From: Methanobrevibacter gottschalkii DSM 11977
Lineage (GTDB): Archaea; Methanobacteriota; Methanobacteria; Methanobacteriales; Methanobacteriaceae
Assembly: GCF_003814835.1 (NCBI RefSeq)
Contig: NZ_RKRG01000001.1
Location: 62,001-126,000, forward strand
Length of the DNA: 64,000 bases
Direction: 5' to 3'
Every line of letters begins with the position of its first letter. The stretch's first letter is position 1. A model generated the notes under the pieces. That model ran no database searches. It had not been told where the DNA came from and saw nothing but the letters and a program-made list of their open reading frames with translations. The position numbers were made by a program, and so were the translations under genes. Below, in pieces: positions 55,873 to 64,000 of this stretch.

Positions 55873-56634
55873 TCAATCTTCTTTTTCAACAACCCAAGTC
55901 CACATTCCATTATTGTGTGCACGAATTTCTTCTAATCCAATATCTGCCATATATGCAGCATCTTCAGCATTTTTAGCTCTTCCAATACCGGCTTTAAGTT
56001 TAATACCAATCTCTTCATCAATTTCAATCATTAAATTTTCAATCTCTTTTTCAGATAATCCATTACATGGAGCCATAAAATTGTCCCCACCAATAAAGAA
56101 TAGCAATGATCCCTTTTTAATCAATTTAGTCATTAAGTAATGTTGAGCCTTATTAACACTAAAACTTGTATCAAAAGCAGATTCAATATCAGTGAAAGTT
56201 TCTGTGACACTGTTAATATCAATATGCGCTGCCTGAACAAAGCTATTTTCCTCATCAACTAAACTATCAATAGCCAAAATTTCTTTTCTTTCTCCAGATT
56301 GAGCACTACCTGCTTTCTGAAGAGCAATAGTAGCTAATTTTTGAGCTTCATGTGGAGTTTCAGCAGCACCCACACCCATACTTACAGTAATAGGATATTT
56401 ATTTCTAATAGATCTTTGAATTCTTAAATGGTCTTCTTCATCTATACCATTTGAAATTGCAAGTAAGTTATCAAATCGAGTAAAGAAAACTAAACCTTTT
56501 TTAGATCCAAAATAACTATTTAAATCAGCGAATAATCTTGCTTGAAGAATTTGTAAGTCAGATTCAGTTCTTGGTCTTGGAGTAACAGTCCAAGGACCGT
56601 AATTATCAATTTGTATTAATGTCATTTGTATCAT
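55873..56634 (-). CDS. arfA: GTP cyclohydrolase III (FAPy-forming)
   Basis: 253 residues from the ATG of [15 protein letters not shown], with AGAGGTT well placed; a longer frame would run into cofD. It has the duplicated GGDEF-like fold of this archaeal enzyme: [31 protein letters not shown], then [13 protein letters not shown] and [12 protein letters not shown]. It opens GTP to 2-amino-5-formylamino-pyrimidinone, the first step to riboflavin and the Fo part of F420. Its cofD/cofE neighbours fit this. Confidence 0.93.
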   Translation of the reverse strand: MIQMTLIQIDNYGPWTVTPRPRTESDLQILQARLFADLNSYFGSKKGLVFFTRFDNLLAISNGIDEEDHLRIQRSIRNKYPITVSMGVGAAETPHEAQKLATIALQKAGSAQSGERKEILAIDSLVDEENSFVQAAHIDINSVTETFTDIESAFDTSFSVNKAQHYLMTKLIKKGSLLFFIGGDNFMAPCNGLSEKEIENLMIEIDEEIGIKLKAGIGRAKNAEDAAYMADIGLEEIRAHNNGMWTWVVEKED

Positions 56635-56653
56635 TGAATAACCTCTTTCCATA

Positions 56654-57559
56654 TTAAGGAATACTATCAATAATAATTTCAGCCAAATTTTTTTTAGCAT
56701 CTAAATTATTCATAATTGTATTTGTAATTATCACCTTATTAACTATTTGATTTATTTCATCTTTTTTATCATTATCTTGTACATCAATTACAATTGTATC
56801 TAAAAAATCTTCATATATTGATGCAACACCATAAGATGAAACATCAATATTTAATGCCTTCATGAATTTATTTGCAGGTCCAGAAACAGAGTCTGAACCA
56901 ACAATTGGAGATACAGCTACAACGTAAGTATCTTTTAAAGCATCACAAACACCATCTAAAGACAATATTGGTGAAATTGAAGTAATTGGATTTGACGGAC
57001 CAATAATTACTGCTTCCGAATTTTCAATCGCCTCAATGACTCCTTCAGTTGGAGAAACTTTAGAAAATTTAAGATCCGACACTTCAGGTTCAGATTGATG
57101 TTTAATTAAAAAATCATGGAATTCCAATTCTCCAATATCAGTAATAATCTTAATATCAGAATCCTCTTCACTCATTGGAATAATTTTTGATTGAATATTC
57201 ATATTTTTTGCCTGAATTTCACATGCCTTGCCAAGACCATATTTTTCCATCAATTGAGTCTTTTGTATTTTAGTTGCACGATCAATGTCCCCAATTCTAA
57301 GCAGTTCAGAACATCCAAGTTCTTCAAGACGATTATGAGTGATAAAAGTGTCATTTTTAACACCATACCAAAATTCATCATTAATTATATCTGCCATAGT
57401 ATATAATACAGTATCAATATCTGCAGAGACATAAACACCAGAAAAATAATCATTTTCTAGTGTGTTAACAATAATTGTCAAATCTTTAGGGTCAACAACT
57501 TCTTTTAATCCTTGTAATAATTTTGGAGTACCTGTTCCACCAGATAAAACAGTAATCAT
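56654..57559 (-). CDS. cofD: 2-Phospho-L-lactate transferase
   Basis: About 301 residues from the ATG of [17 protein letters not shown], whose leading strand and Gly-rich loop are the CofD signature. [16 protein letters not shown] and [13 protein letters not shown] are also conserved. It joins Fo with a phospholactyl (or phosphoenolpyruvyl) group to give F420-0 precursor. AAGTGAT precedes the start; only 9 bp separate it from cofE. Confidence 0.94.
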   Translation of the reverse strand: MITVLSGGTGTPKLLQGLKEVVDPKDLTIIVNTLENDYFSGVYVSADIDTVLYTMADIINDEFWYGVKNDTFITHNRLEELGCSELLRIGDIDRATKIQKTQLMEKYGLGKACEIQAKNMNIQSKIIPMSEEDSDIKIITDIGELEFHDFLIKHQSEPEVSDLKFSKVSPTEGVIEAIENSEAVIIGPSNPITSISPILSLDGVCDALKDTYVVAVSPIVGSDSVSGPANKFMKALNIDVSSYGVASIYEDFLDTIVIDVQDNDKKDEINQIVNKVIITNTIMNNLDAKKNLAEIIIDSIP

Positions 57560-57568
57560 AAAAATCAC

Positions 57569-58333
57569 TTAGTTTCTAAATACATCAAATTCTTTTGGCA
57601 TAAGTACTGATTTGATATTTGAATCAACATCTCTTAATTTATCAAAACCATCAAAACCGCGAATAACAACAACTGGAAGACCTTCATCAGCTTGACCCAT
57701 TATAAGAGATGCTGCTGAAGCCAATTCATCACATGTTGCAATTTCAGTAGTTTCCAATTCCCTACCATACAAATCTTTTTCACCAACTCTTTTCCATATC
57801 GGCGAAATACCAGAACATCCAATTGCAGTACCAACAGCACCAAACCTAAATGCTCTTCCTTGAGTATCAGTTATAATAACTGCAATTTCTTCATCAAATT
57901 CATTTTCCAAATATTTACGAATATTTAAAGCAGAAATATCAGCATCATTAGGCATTAGAGTAACTAAACCATCACCTACATTTGATTCATCAATACCTGC
58001 ATTAGCACAAACAAAACCATGAACAGTCTCAGTTATGATGAACTTTGGACCGACAGCAACAATTTCATTAGATTGTTGAATTATAGATTCAACTAATTTT
58101 GGATCTTTTTTAGCTTTCTTAGCCAATTCAATAGCTTGAGTTGATGGAGTTAATTCATCTAATTTTATAAAATTCTCTTCAGCTTTTGAAATTAAAGTCT
58201 CTGCAATTAATATAATGTCTCCATGACAAAGATTACAGCCCTGTTTTTCAATAGCTTCTTTAATAATTTTTGAAATATCACTATTGCCGTCAATAATAGG
58301 AATATTCTCTAAACCAAATAATTCAATACTCAT
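57569..58333 (-). CDS. cofE: Coenzyme F420-0:L-glutamate ligase
   Basis: 254 residues from the ATG of MSIELFGLENIPII. Family landmarks are DIILIAETLISKAE, CANAGIDESNVG and ITDTQGRAFRFGAVGTAIG. CofE adds gamma-linked glutamates to F420-0. It lies upstream of cofD and downstream of purO in a leftward run with short gaps, so the cof genes are probably one unit. Confidence 0.94.
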   Translation of the reverse strand: MSIELFGLENIPIIDGNSDISKIIKEAIEKQGCNLCHGDIILIAETLISKAEENFIKLDELTPSTQAIELAKKAKKDPKLVESIIQQSNEIVAVGPKFIITETVHGFVCANAGIDESNVGDGLVTLMPNDADISALNIRKYLENEFDEEIAVIITDTQGRAFRFGAVGTAIGCSGISPIWKRVGEKDLYGRELETTEIATCDELASAASLIMGQADEGLPVVVIRGFDGFDKLRDVDSNIKSVLMPKEFDVFRN

Positions 58334-58367
58334 AATAATCATCTAAAAAAAGTTAAAAAAAGAAAAG

Positions 58368-58994
58368 TTATGGATTATAGACATCAATTGCCCATTCCCC
58401 ATCAAAAATCGCAGCAGAAGAAGTTACCGGTTTTTCGTAATCTGCAAAAGCACCTTCATCAAAAATAAATTTGGCACATTCATTAGCAGTTTTTGCATCG
58501 AAATCAACTGTATCTGGAACTTGACTGCCATATGTTGAAATGAATGCTGCTTTACCATGTGGAACTTGTTCAACTAAAATTTTATTATCATTAACTATCC
58601 CAATATAACATCCGTATCCATCTTCATCAGTACTGGCTGTAACGACTGCTGCAATTCTTGGAGTATTATAACTATCTTTTTCATAATCCATAGTAAGTAA
58701 TGAATATGCCATTGCATCTCTCAAATTCATTCCCAAAGAAATTTTATCTGATATAACATCAGTTTGAGATCCATTAGATACAATTGCAACATCATCTACA
58801 ATACGAATACAATTGTATGTAATATAAGGATTTTCAAAAATATCTTTTTCAAATCCTTCTTTTGGAACAATAGCTGCACGATTTTCAAATTTAAGACATT
58901 GCCTATTTGGAAATGATCTGCTTGATACCCTATATGCTATAAAAGGTTTACCTTCACAGTTCATTCCAGTTGATAAAATTCTACCTGTATACAT
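58368..58994 (-). CDS. purO: IMP cyclohydrolase, archaeal PurO type
   Basis: 208 residues starting [18 protein letters not shown], with [24 protein letters not shown] and [11 protein letters not shown], all typical of PurO. It closes the ring of FAICAR to IMP, the last step of purine synthesis in archaea that lack PurH. It lies between exbD and cofE with gaps of 17 and 34 bp. Linking a purine step to F420 genes makes sense because Fo derives from GTP, but this is inference. Confidence 0.93.
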   Translation of the reverse strand: MYTGRILSTGMNCEGKPFIAYRVSSRSFPNRQCLKFENRAAIVPKEGFEKDIFENPYITYNCIRIVDDVAIVSNGSQTDVISDKISLGMNLRDAMAYSLLTMDYEKDSYNTPRIAAVVTASTDEDGYGCYIGIVNDNKILVEQVPHGKAAFISTYGSQVPDTVDFDAKTANECAKFIFDEGAFADYEKPVTSSAAIFDGEWAIDVYNP

Positions 58995-59011
58995 TTTTTA
59001 TTCCTCAATTT

Positions 59012-59422
59012 TTAAAGTTGTGGACGCTGAACAGCTTTATCCGGTGAAACTCCATCAGGAGTTGTAATATCAATTTCGCCAGGTTTAATTGTAATTTTAC
59101 CATTATCAATTACATTTGCTTGAACACCAACAGCACTATTCAGAATCGTGTCTGACTTATCAACACCATTAACTGTAACTTTATGTAAATTAGCTACAGG
59201 CATTACATAGTATTCAGAATCACCTGAAACAGAAGTAACATTAGGTTTTCCACTTCCACCATCTGTAACATCCGAATCATCCGTTTGAACATCAGCTGAA
59301 AAATTACTTGTTACTACTAAAAAAATCATTATTGTGAATAAAATATCAATAAACGGAACTAAATTGATACTTGGTTTGCTGTCCGAAATTTTCTTTTTAT
59401 GCTTTCCAACATCAATTGCCAT
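59012..59422 (-). CDS. ExbD/TolR-like protein
   Basis: 136 residues. A basic N-terminus (GKHKKKISDSK) precedes one membrane span, INLVPFIDILFTIMIFLVV, with the conserved Asp of proton-driven ExbD/TolR/MotB-type proteins. The rest is an extracytoplasmic domain with NGVDKSDTIL and a stretch rich in G, S and D. It follows exbB by 8 bp. The pair should form an ion-driven motor in the cell envelope; what it moves is unknown. Confidence 0.85.
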   Translation of the reverse strand: MAIDVGKHKKKISDSKPSINLVPFIDILFTIMIFLVVTSNFSADVQTDDSDVTDGGSGKPNVTSVSGDSEYYVMPVANLHKVTVNGVDKSDTILNSAVGVQANVIDNGKITIKPGEIDITTPDGVSPDKAVQRPQL

Positions 59423-59430
59423 CCAATCAC

Positions 59431-60270
59431 CTATTGTTTTAGTTTACTTTCAGTAATTTCAGCATTAACATTACATTTTTCCAATATAATATTAGAAATA
59501 CTTTTATCCAACATGCTTGGTTTAAAAGAAACCTTGATATTGGCGTATGGATCAGAAATCAATCTTGTATTAACAACACCTTCCGCTTCCTGTAATGCTT
59601 CAAGTGCACATTCAACATTTGAATCAACTCTAACTTTAACTACAGCATAACCCCAATTGGTCATTTTCGTAGCCAGTTCAATTTTATCCATTTCCACTTC
59701 AATAAGACCTTGGATATAAGTATGAATAGGCAATAAAACAATTGCAACTAAAAGACCCATGATTGTTGTAGTCAATGCAACATAAATACCTTCTGCCATT
59801 GCAGCAGAATCCGGATGGACACCTAATGATTTAAAAGTCAACCAAATACCGATAACAGTACCGATTAATCCTAAAAATGGTGCTAGTTCCGTAAGTGTTT
59901 TAATAGTACTTAATCCTTTAGTCATTTTTCCAACTTCAACAATGAATATTTGCTCCATACTTTCTTCAACTTCAGTCTTATTTTTATAACCAATTTTTAA
60001 AGTTTCAGAAATAATTCTAGAAATAGGATTTTTAAAACCATTTATCTGTTTTAAAGCCTCTACAGCCCCTCCTCTTTCCATAGATGCAGTTACAACCCCA
60101 AATATTTCAGTTGTGTCCACTTTACTAATTTTTCTAAGATATGCTATCTTTCTTAATCCAATAATAAGACCATAAATCCCAATGAAAAGAATTATATATG
60201 TAATAAATCCCCCTTGAGTAAAAATATCCACTATCCCATCAACAAATGGCATAATACTCTCAATAATCAT
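59431..60270 (-). CDS. ExbB/TolQ/MotA-family proton channel
   Basis: 279 residues from the second ATG (MIIESIMPF), favoured by the GAGGATGA site. There are three membrane spans: FITYIILFIGIYGLIIGL, the LAPFLGLIGTVIGIWLTF segment that carries the family signature, and LTTTIMGLLVAIVLLP. The C-terminal ~75 residues look like a soluble ferredoxin-like domain (VRVDSNVECALEALQEAEG), unusual for ExbB. It is coupled with the ExbD-like gene. Confidence 0.87.
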   Translation of the reverse strand: MIIESIMPFVDGIVDIFTQGGFITYIILFIGIYGLIIGLRKIAYLRKISKVDTTEIFGVVTASMERGGAVEALKQINGFKNPISRIISETLKIGYKNKTEVEESMEQIFIVEVGKMTKGLSTIKTLTELAPFLGLIGTVIGIWLTFKSLGVHPDSAAMAEGIYVALTTTIMGLLVAIVLLPIHTYIQGLIEVEMDKIELATKMTNWGYAVVKVRVDSNVECALEALQEAEGVVNTRLISDPYANIKVSFKPSMLDKSISNIILEKCNVNAEITESKLKQ

Positions 60271-60363
60271 TTTCATCCTCTATAAAATATTAAATTGAAA
60301 ATTTGTTATAAGAATTATTTTATAAATTCATATACTTAAATATTGTTTAAAAAAAGTGTCTAA

Positions 60364-60978
60364 TTACTTCATTTTTGCAACAGTAGCCCATGATTTTCTA
60401 ACAAAATCAGGCATTTCATCATAAGTATAATTAGTTAAAAATTTTTTTGTAGTTGGATCTGAAGGATAACCTGAACCAATACCTCCAAAATTAACATAAT
60501 CCATATTAATCTCATTAATATGGGCATCCCTTTCAGCTTTAGCAATAATAGATGCTGCACTAACTTCAATATACTTATCATCAGCTTTATGTTCGGCAAC
60601 AACATTGCAACATGTGTCATTGCACAAATTCTCTTGGAAACGTTCAGCTTTAACATCTACTGCATCAACAATAGTTTTTTCAGGTTTTAATTTTAAAATA
60701 ATGCTTTCCATAGCATTTTTTTCAATTTCATTAAGATTAATACCATTCGCCCTTAATTCATCAATTTCACGAGCAGAAATTACTACAATTTCATATTCAA
60801 ACATCTTTCTTAATTTTCTAGATAGAATAGTACGTCTGTTAGGAGTAAGTCTTTTAGAATCTTTAACACCCATTCTTTCAAGAACTTTATCCATTTTTTC
60901 AGGAACAATAACTCCTGCAATAACCATTGGACCTAAAACAGACCCTCTACCCGCTTCATCAATTCCTAAAATATCCAT
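60364..60978 (-). CDS. rnhB: Ribonuclease HII
   Basis: 204 residues. The catalytic acidic residues are visible: IDEAGRGSVLGPMV near the N-terminus, VDAVDVK in the middle and ASIIAKAERD (KAxRD) near residue 145. It cuts RNA in RNA-DNA hybrids and misincorporated ribonucleotides. It lies between mreB and exbB with gaps of 44 and 93 bp. GTGAT-like sequence before the ATG is weak. Confidence 0.95.
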   Translation of the reverse strand: MDILGIDEAGRGSVLGPMVIAGVIVPEKMDKVLERMGVKDSKRLTPNRRTILSRKLRKMFEYEIVVISAREIDELRANGINLNEIEKNAMESIILKLKPEKTIVDAVDVKAERFQENLCNDTCCNVVAEHKADDKYIEVSAASIIAKAERDAHINEINMDYVNFGGIGSGYPSDPTTKKFLTNYTYDEMPDFVRKSWATVAKMK

Positions 60979-61022
60979 AAAAATCAGTTAAAAAAAAAGT
61001 AAAAAGAAATAAATAAAAATAT

Positions 61023-62096
61023 TTATTTCATAGCTCTAAGACGTACTTCAGGTTCTAATGCAAGAGGTTCAGCAGCAACAATTGCAGTACCTTTTGCTAC
61101 AACAGTCATAGGATCATCAGAAACTTCTATTGGAATAGATATTTCATCAAAAATTCTTTCCTTCATACCACGAAGTCTTGAAGTTCCACCAACCGCAACA
61201 GAATTATTGTAAACCCCCATCATCAACTCAGGGGATAATCTTTCCAAGACAATATTTAATCCACTAATTATTTGTTGCATATAAGGTTCAACTGCCTCTG
61301 CAACAAGCATAGAATCAATGATGACTTTTTTAGGCCTATTAGTTTCTAAAGATTTACCAATAATTTCAACACTGAGATTTTCTAATTGCTCAGAACAGTG
61401 AACCATACCTACTTCAATTTTAGCAGATTCCGCATCATGAATACCAATAGCTACATCATATTTTTCAGCTACAAGTTCAACAATTTTGTTATCAATGTCA
61501 TCTCCACCACATCTAACAGTTTCAATATCATTAATACCACCAAGAGAAATGATAACAATATCAGTTGATCCTGCACCAATATCAACAACCATAGTTCCAT
61601 TTGGTTCAGCAATAGGTAATCCTGCACCAATAGCAGCAGCTAATCCTTCACTAATAACTAGAATATTTTGAGCCCCAGCTTTCCTACCTATTTCTTCAGC
61701 AGCATTTTTTTCTACTTCAGAAGCATCTCCAGGAATACCAATAACAATTCTTCCAACACTTTCCCCTTCATTAATACCAATTTGCATTGCTTTAATTAAT
61801 AATGCCTGAGCTTGAACAACATTCTCAATTACTCCTTTTTTCAAAGGTCTTACAGCGAGAATATCTTCAGGAGTTCTTCCTAGCATTTTTTTAGCTTCCT
61901 CCCCAACAGCCAAAACTTCTGAAGGGTCATCTTTTTTAACAGCAACAACAGATGGTATCTGATATAAGTCAAATTTATCACCTGAAGGTTTTGCAATTAC
62001 AGTGTTTAATGTTCCTAAATCAATTCCTAAACTATTGCTAATCACTTTGGTATCATTAATCTGTGGTTCTTCTTCTTCTTTTCCAAAAATGTTCAT
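61023..62096 (-). CDS. mreB: MreB-like actin-family protein
   Basis: 357 residues. The actin-fold ATP motifs are present: LGIDLGTLNTVIA (phosphate 1), VVDIGAGSTDIVII (phosphate 2) and VAVGGTSRLRGM (adenosine). PLKKGVIENVVQAQALL and RIVIGIPGDASEVEKNA are typical of MreB. Methanobacteriales have pseudomurein walls and rod or coccoid-rod shapes, so MreB may guide wall growth. It overlaps the upstream unknown gene by 4 bp. An Hsp70-like role is less likely because the substrate domain is absent. Confidence 0.9.
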   Translation of the reverse strand: MNIFGKEEEEPQINDTKVISNSLGIDLGTLNTVIAKPSGDKFDLYQIPSVVAVKKDDPSEVLAVGEEAKKMLGRTPEDILAVRPLKKGVIENVVQAQALLIKAMQIGINEGESVGRIVIGIPGDASEVEKNAAEEIGRKAGAQNILVISEGLAAAIGAGLPIAEPNGTMVVDIGAGSTDIVIISLGGINDIETVRCGGDDIDNKIVELVAEKYDVAIGIHDAESAKIEVGMVHCSEQLENLSVEIIGKSLETNRPKKVIIDSMLVAEAVEPYMQQIISGLNIVLERLSPELMMGVYNNSVAVGGTSRLRGMKERIFDEISIPIEVSDDPMTVVAKGTAIVAAEPLALEPEVRLRAMK

Positions 62097-62737
62097 GAAT
62101 AATCCTCCGTTACAATATCTTTAAAGTCAATGACGAAAATTCTGTTAGATGTAGCTATACTTTGAACTTTTTTAATTTCTTCTTTTTTATCGACGGAAAT
62201 TAAAATTGTTGATAAAACAACTTCATTCGCATTATAAAATGGTTTCAATGCAGATTTAATAAAATTGGGTAATTTAACTTCATTACTTAAGTCAACATCA
62301 ATAAATGCAGTAGTCTGTGAATCTTGTAAAATTGCAAAGGATATTTTTGATTTTTCAATTACAGAAACCGTTTTCTTAATAACATTATCCGGAGCAACAA
62401 ATACCATTAGATTCGGCTCTTCAATCAAATACTTATGCAATATCCTCACATAAGCTCCACCATATTGATCTGCAAGTTTTTTAAATTCATCAATAACAAT
62501 AGAATTGCCATAAAGCATGATAAAATCAAATTTTTTATCCAATTTACCATCATTTAACATTACATGTTCCCTAAATATTATTTTAACACGATGATTAGAT
62601 GCAATAGCTTTATAAGCTATTTTATCAATTATTTCAGCATTTCCTGCAATAACGCACCAATTTTTTTCAATTTCATAGCCACTATTGGAAGAAACTTTTG
62701 CTGCTTGTCTAAGAACACGTATATTATCTTCTATCAT
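62093..62737 (-). CDS. Uncharacterised protein coupled to mreB
   Basis: 214 residues, no membrane span and no recognised domain. The middle (AIASNHRVKIIFREHVML, FDFIMLYGNSIVIDEFKKLA) and end (ISVDKKEEIKKVQSIATSNR) have alternating strands and helices, as in an alpha/beta fold. It is the first gene of the leftward run, and its stop overlaps the mreB start by 4 bp. Translational coupling suggests a protein that acts with the actin-like filament; this is inference. Confidence 0.6.
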   Translation of the reverse strand: MIEDNIRVLRQAAKVSSNSGYEIEKNWCVIAGNAEIIDKIAYKAIASNHRVKIIFREHVMLNDGKLDKKFDFIMLYGNSIVIDEFKKLADQYGGAYVRILHKYLIEEPNLMVFVAPDNVIKKTVSVIEKSKISFAILQDSQTTAFIDVDLSNEVKLPNFIKSALKPFYNANEVVLSTILISVDKKEEIKKVQSIATSNRIFVIDFKDIVTEDYS

Positions 62738-63163
62738 TTAACTACTCACTTAATATTATTTGAATTCAATTTATATAAATAAACATTGCCTTTATTAAAA
62801 AATATTAAATTAAAACAAATAAAATGCAAATTTAATATTTTAAATTAAAGAATGCATAAGCTATTTATTAAAGTTTAACCATTACTATTTATAAAAAAAT
62901 TGTTATATATATTTTATCTTTTATAGGGCAATAATCAAAAAAATATAACAAAAAGTAATTTGAAGACATATCAAAGCAAATTAATAACTAAAAACAAAAA
63001 CATTAAGAATAATCTAATTAAATAATAAAAAACTAAAATAATTAATAAGTACAAATAAAAATAAGTAGTATTAAGAATTAACTACAAGCATGCATAAAAA
63101 TAAACTGGAATAAAAGATAAAATTAATAAGAAATAAATTGAAAAGTAATACTGGAGTTTGAAT
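62738..63163. other. AT-rich divergent intergenic region
   Basis: 426 bp without a gene. It must contain the promoters for the leftward mreB-cof run and for the rightward archaetidylserine synthase gene. TATA-like strings are TTATATATATTTTATC near 62900-62920 and several weaker ones. The middle is nearly pure A/T with a short run of direct A-rich repeats. GGAG at 63153-63156 is the ribosome site of the next gene. I see no RNA gene. Confidence 0.45.
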
Positions 63164-63859
63164 ATGAAAATTGAAAACACAAATATGAAAAGGTTTATTG
63201 CATTATCAGATATCATATCTTTACTAAATATGACATCTGGATTTTTATCCATAATCTTTTCATTTAATCATGAATTCAATATAGCTGCAATCCTTCTTAT
63301 TATTGCAATCATGTTCGACTCAGCAGATGGTTGGGTAGCGCGTAAAATAAATAGGCAAGACGAATTAGGTTTTGGGAAAAATATTGATTCATTATCTGAT
63401 ATCGTCTCATTTGGAGTTGCACCAGCAATATTTCTTTACAGTTGCATTAACACCACCCCGGGCATTTTTCAAATAATAGTAACAATTGTTTGCTTATTAA
63501 TTGTTGTTTGTGGAGTTTTAAGATTAACAAGATATAATGTAATTGCAGGCAAAATAAACACTAATGATTTTATTGGATTTCCAATTCCAGGAATGTCATT
63601 AATGATAGGTTCATTTTATCTAAGTGGAATATTCAATCCCCATATTGCAATTTTATTGAGTATAATAGTTTCATTACTTATGATAAGTAATATAAAATAT
63701 CCTAAATTCGATAACATGGCATTAATTGGAATATCCTGCATATTAATAATAATATTAATTCTTCCAATTGACATGATTTTATTTAATATAAATATTCCCG
63801 CAATACTATTACTATTCTTCTGCTTATACTACCTAATAATCAATTTAATTAAAAAATGA
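63164..63859 (+). CDS. pssA: CDP-archaeol serine O-archaetidyltransferase (archaetidylserine synthase)
   Basis: 231 residues with about seven membrane spans. The CDP-alcohol phosphatidyltransferase motif DGWVARKIN...GFGKNIDSLSD (DG-x2-AR-x8-G-x3-D-x3-D) lies near residues 56-80. The start is the ATG for MKIENTNMK, 7 bp after GGAG. The length and the single such domain fit PssA of methanogens. An archaetidylinositol-phosphate synthase is the alternative, relevant because ino1 lies in this window. Confidence 0.87.
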   Translation: MKIENTNMKRFIALSDIISLLNMTSGFLSIIFSFNHEFNIAAILLIIAIMFDSADGWVARKINRQDELGFGKNIDSLSDIVSFGVAPAIFLYSCINTTPGIFQIIVTIVCLLIVVCGVLRLTRYNVIAGKINTNDFIGFPIPGMSLMIGSFYLSGIFNPHIAILLSIIVSLLMISNIKYPKFDNMALIGISCILIIILILPIDMILFNINIPAILLLFFCLYYLIINLIKK

Positions 63860-63921
63860 GCAATATCGCTCCCATAATTAAATTATCCATCTAAATTTAT
63901 TCAAAATTAGGAGTATGAATA

Positions 63922-64000
63922 ATGAATGATAAAAAACCAAGAGATCCATTATATCCAAAAGGTTTTGAAGAGACAAGAAAATTAAAAAATCAACTAACAA
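63922..64000 (+). CDS. Start of an unidentified gene, cut by the window end
   Basis: An ATG at 63922 behind TTAGGAG (63908-63914) opens a frame that stays open to the end of the window. It begins MNDKKPRDPLYPKGFEETRK. The spacing to the ribosome site is good. Only 26 residues are visible, too few to name it; it may be co-transcribed with pssA, 62 bp upstream. Confidence 0.5.
   Translation, partial: MNDKKPRDPLYPKGFEETRKLKNQLT

Overview
The window is AT-rich and gene-dense. It reads as a methanogenic archaeon of the Methanobacteriales, most likely a gut Methanobrevibacter of the M. smithii type. That assignment is an inference from gene content: coenzyme F420 genes (cofD, cofE, arfA), methyl-coenzyme M reductase component A2, MtrH, a methanogenesis marker 9 protein, archaeal ether-lipid enzymes, DNA topoisomerase VI, aIF-1A, an archaeal MreB and a partial reductive TCA pathway. 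Start codons follow GGAGGTGA-like ribosome sites, with some TTG starts. I found no tRNA or rRNA gene, no CRISPR array and no intact insertion sequence.

Layout. 1-5.1 kb: the end of a wyosine enzyme gene, then korDABC-sucC leftward and a fumarase beta subunit rightward; together they make the succinate to 2-oxoglutarate arm of the reductive TCA pathway. 5.1-14.2 kb: FKBP, DUF763 protein, Trm56, cobS, a large GNAT/zinc-ribbon/SAP protein, a CobZ/PgpA-type protein, larC and queC. 14.4-20.2 kb: M48 protease, old-yellow-enzyme-type reductase, pycB and inositol-phosphate synthase. 20.3-28.8 kb: ether-lipid prenyltransferase and surface-glycan genes, namely a recombining pair of GT-C glycosyltransferases, a NERD protein, and NeuB-like and NeuA-PseG-like sialic/nonulosonic-acid genes. 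28.8-33.9 kb: hypD, phosphoglycolate phosphatase, TldE, a GyrI-like protein and moeA.

34-42.7 kb: an information-processing cluster (aIF-1A, rio1, KH/Dim2 protein, top6B, top6A). About 3.9 kb interrupts it, holding a broken integrase, a DUF4143-type ATPase preceded by five exact 23-bp direct repeats, a long AT-rich stretch, and a stand-alone, codon-optimised mtrH with leader and trailer hairpins. This is the most unusual part of the window. 42.8-45.3 kb: a copper-type regulon (csoR, metal P-type ATPase, copZ) with two near-palindromic operators.

45.5-64 kb: type II GAPDH, endonuclease IV, a metallophosphoesterase, an AAA ATPase, a tetrapyrrole operon (marker 9, Met8-like dehydrogenase, hemA) and atwA. 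A long leftward run follows: an uncharacterised gene coupled to mreB, rnhB, exbB, exbD, purO, cofE, cofD, arfA and a TIM-barrel protein. The window ends with an archaetidylserine synthase. The strongest leads are the 23-bp iteron-like array, the relocated mtrH, a 19-bp motif shared by three upstream regions, a 98-bp foldback carrying a perfect Shine-Dalgarno sequence, and the mosaic glycosyltransferase pair.
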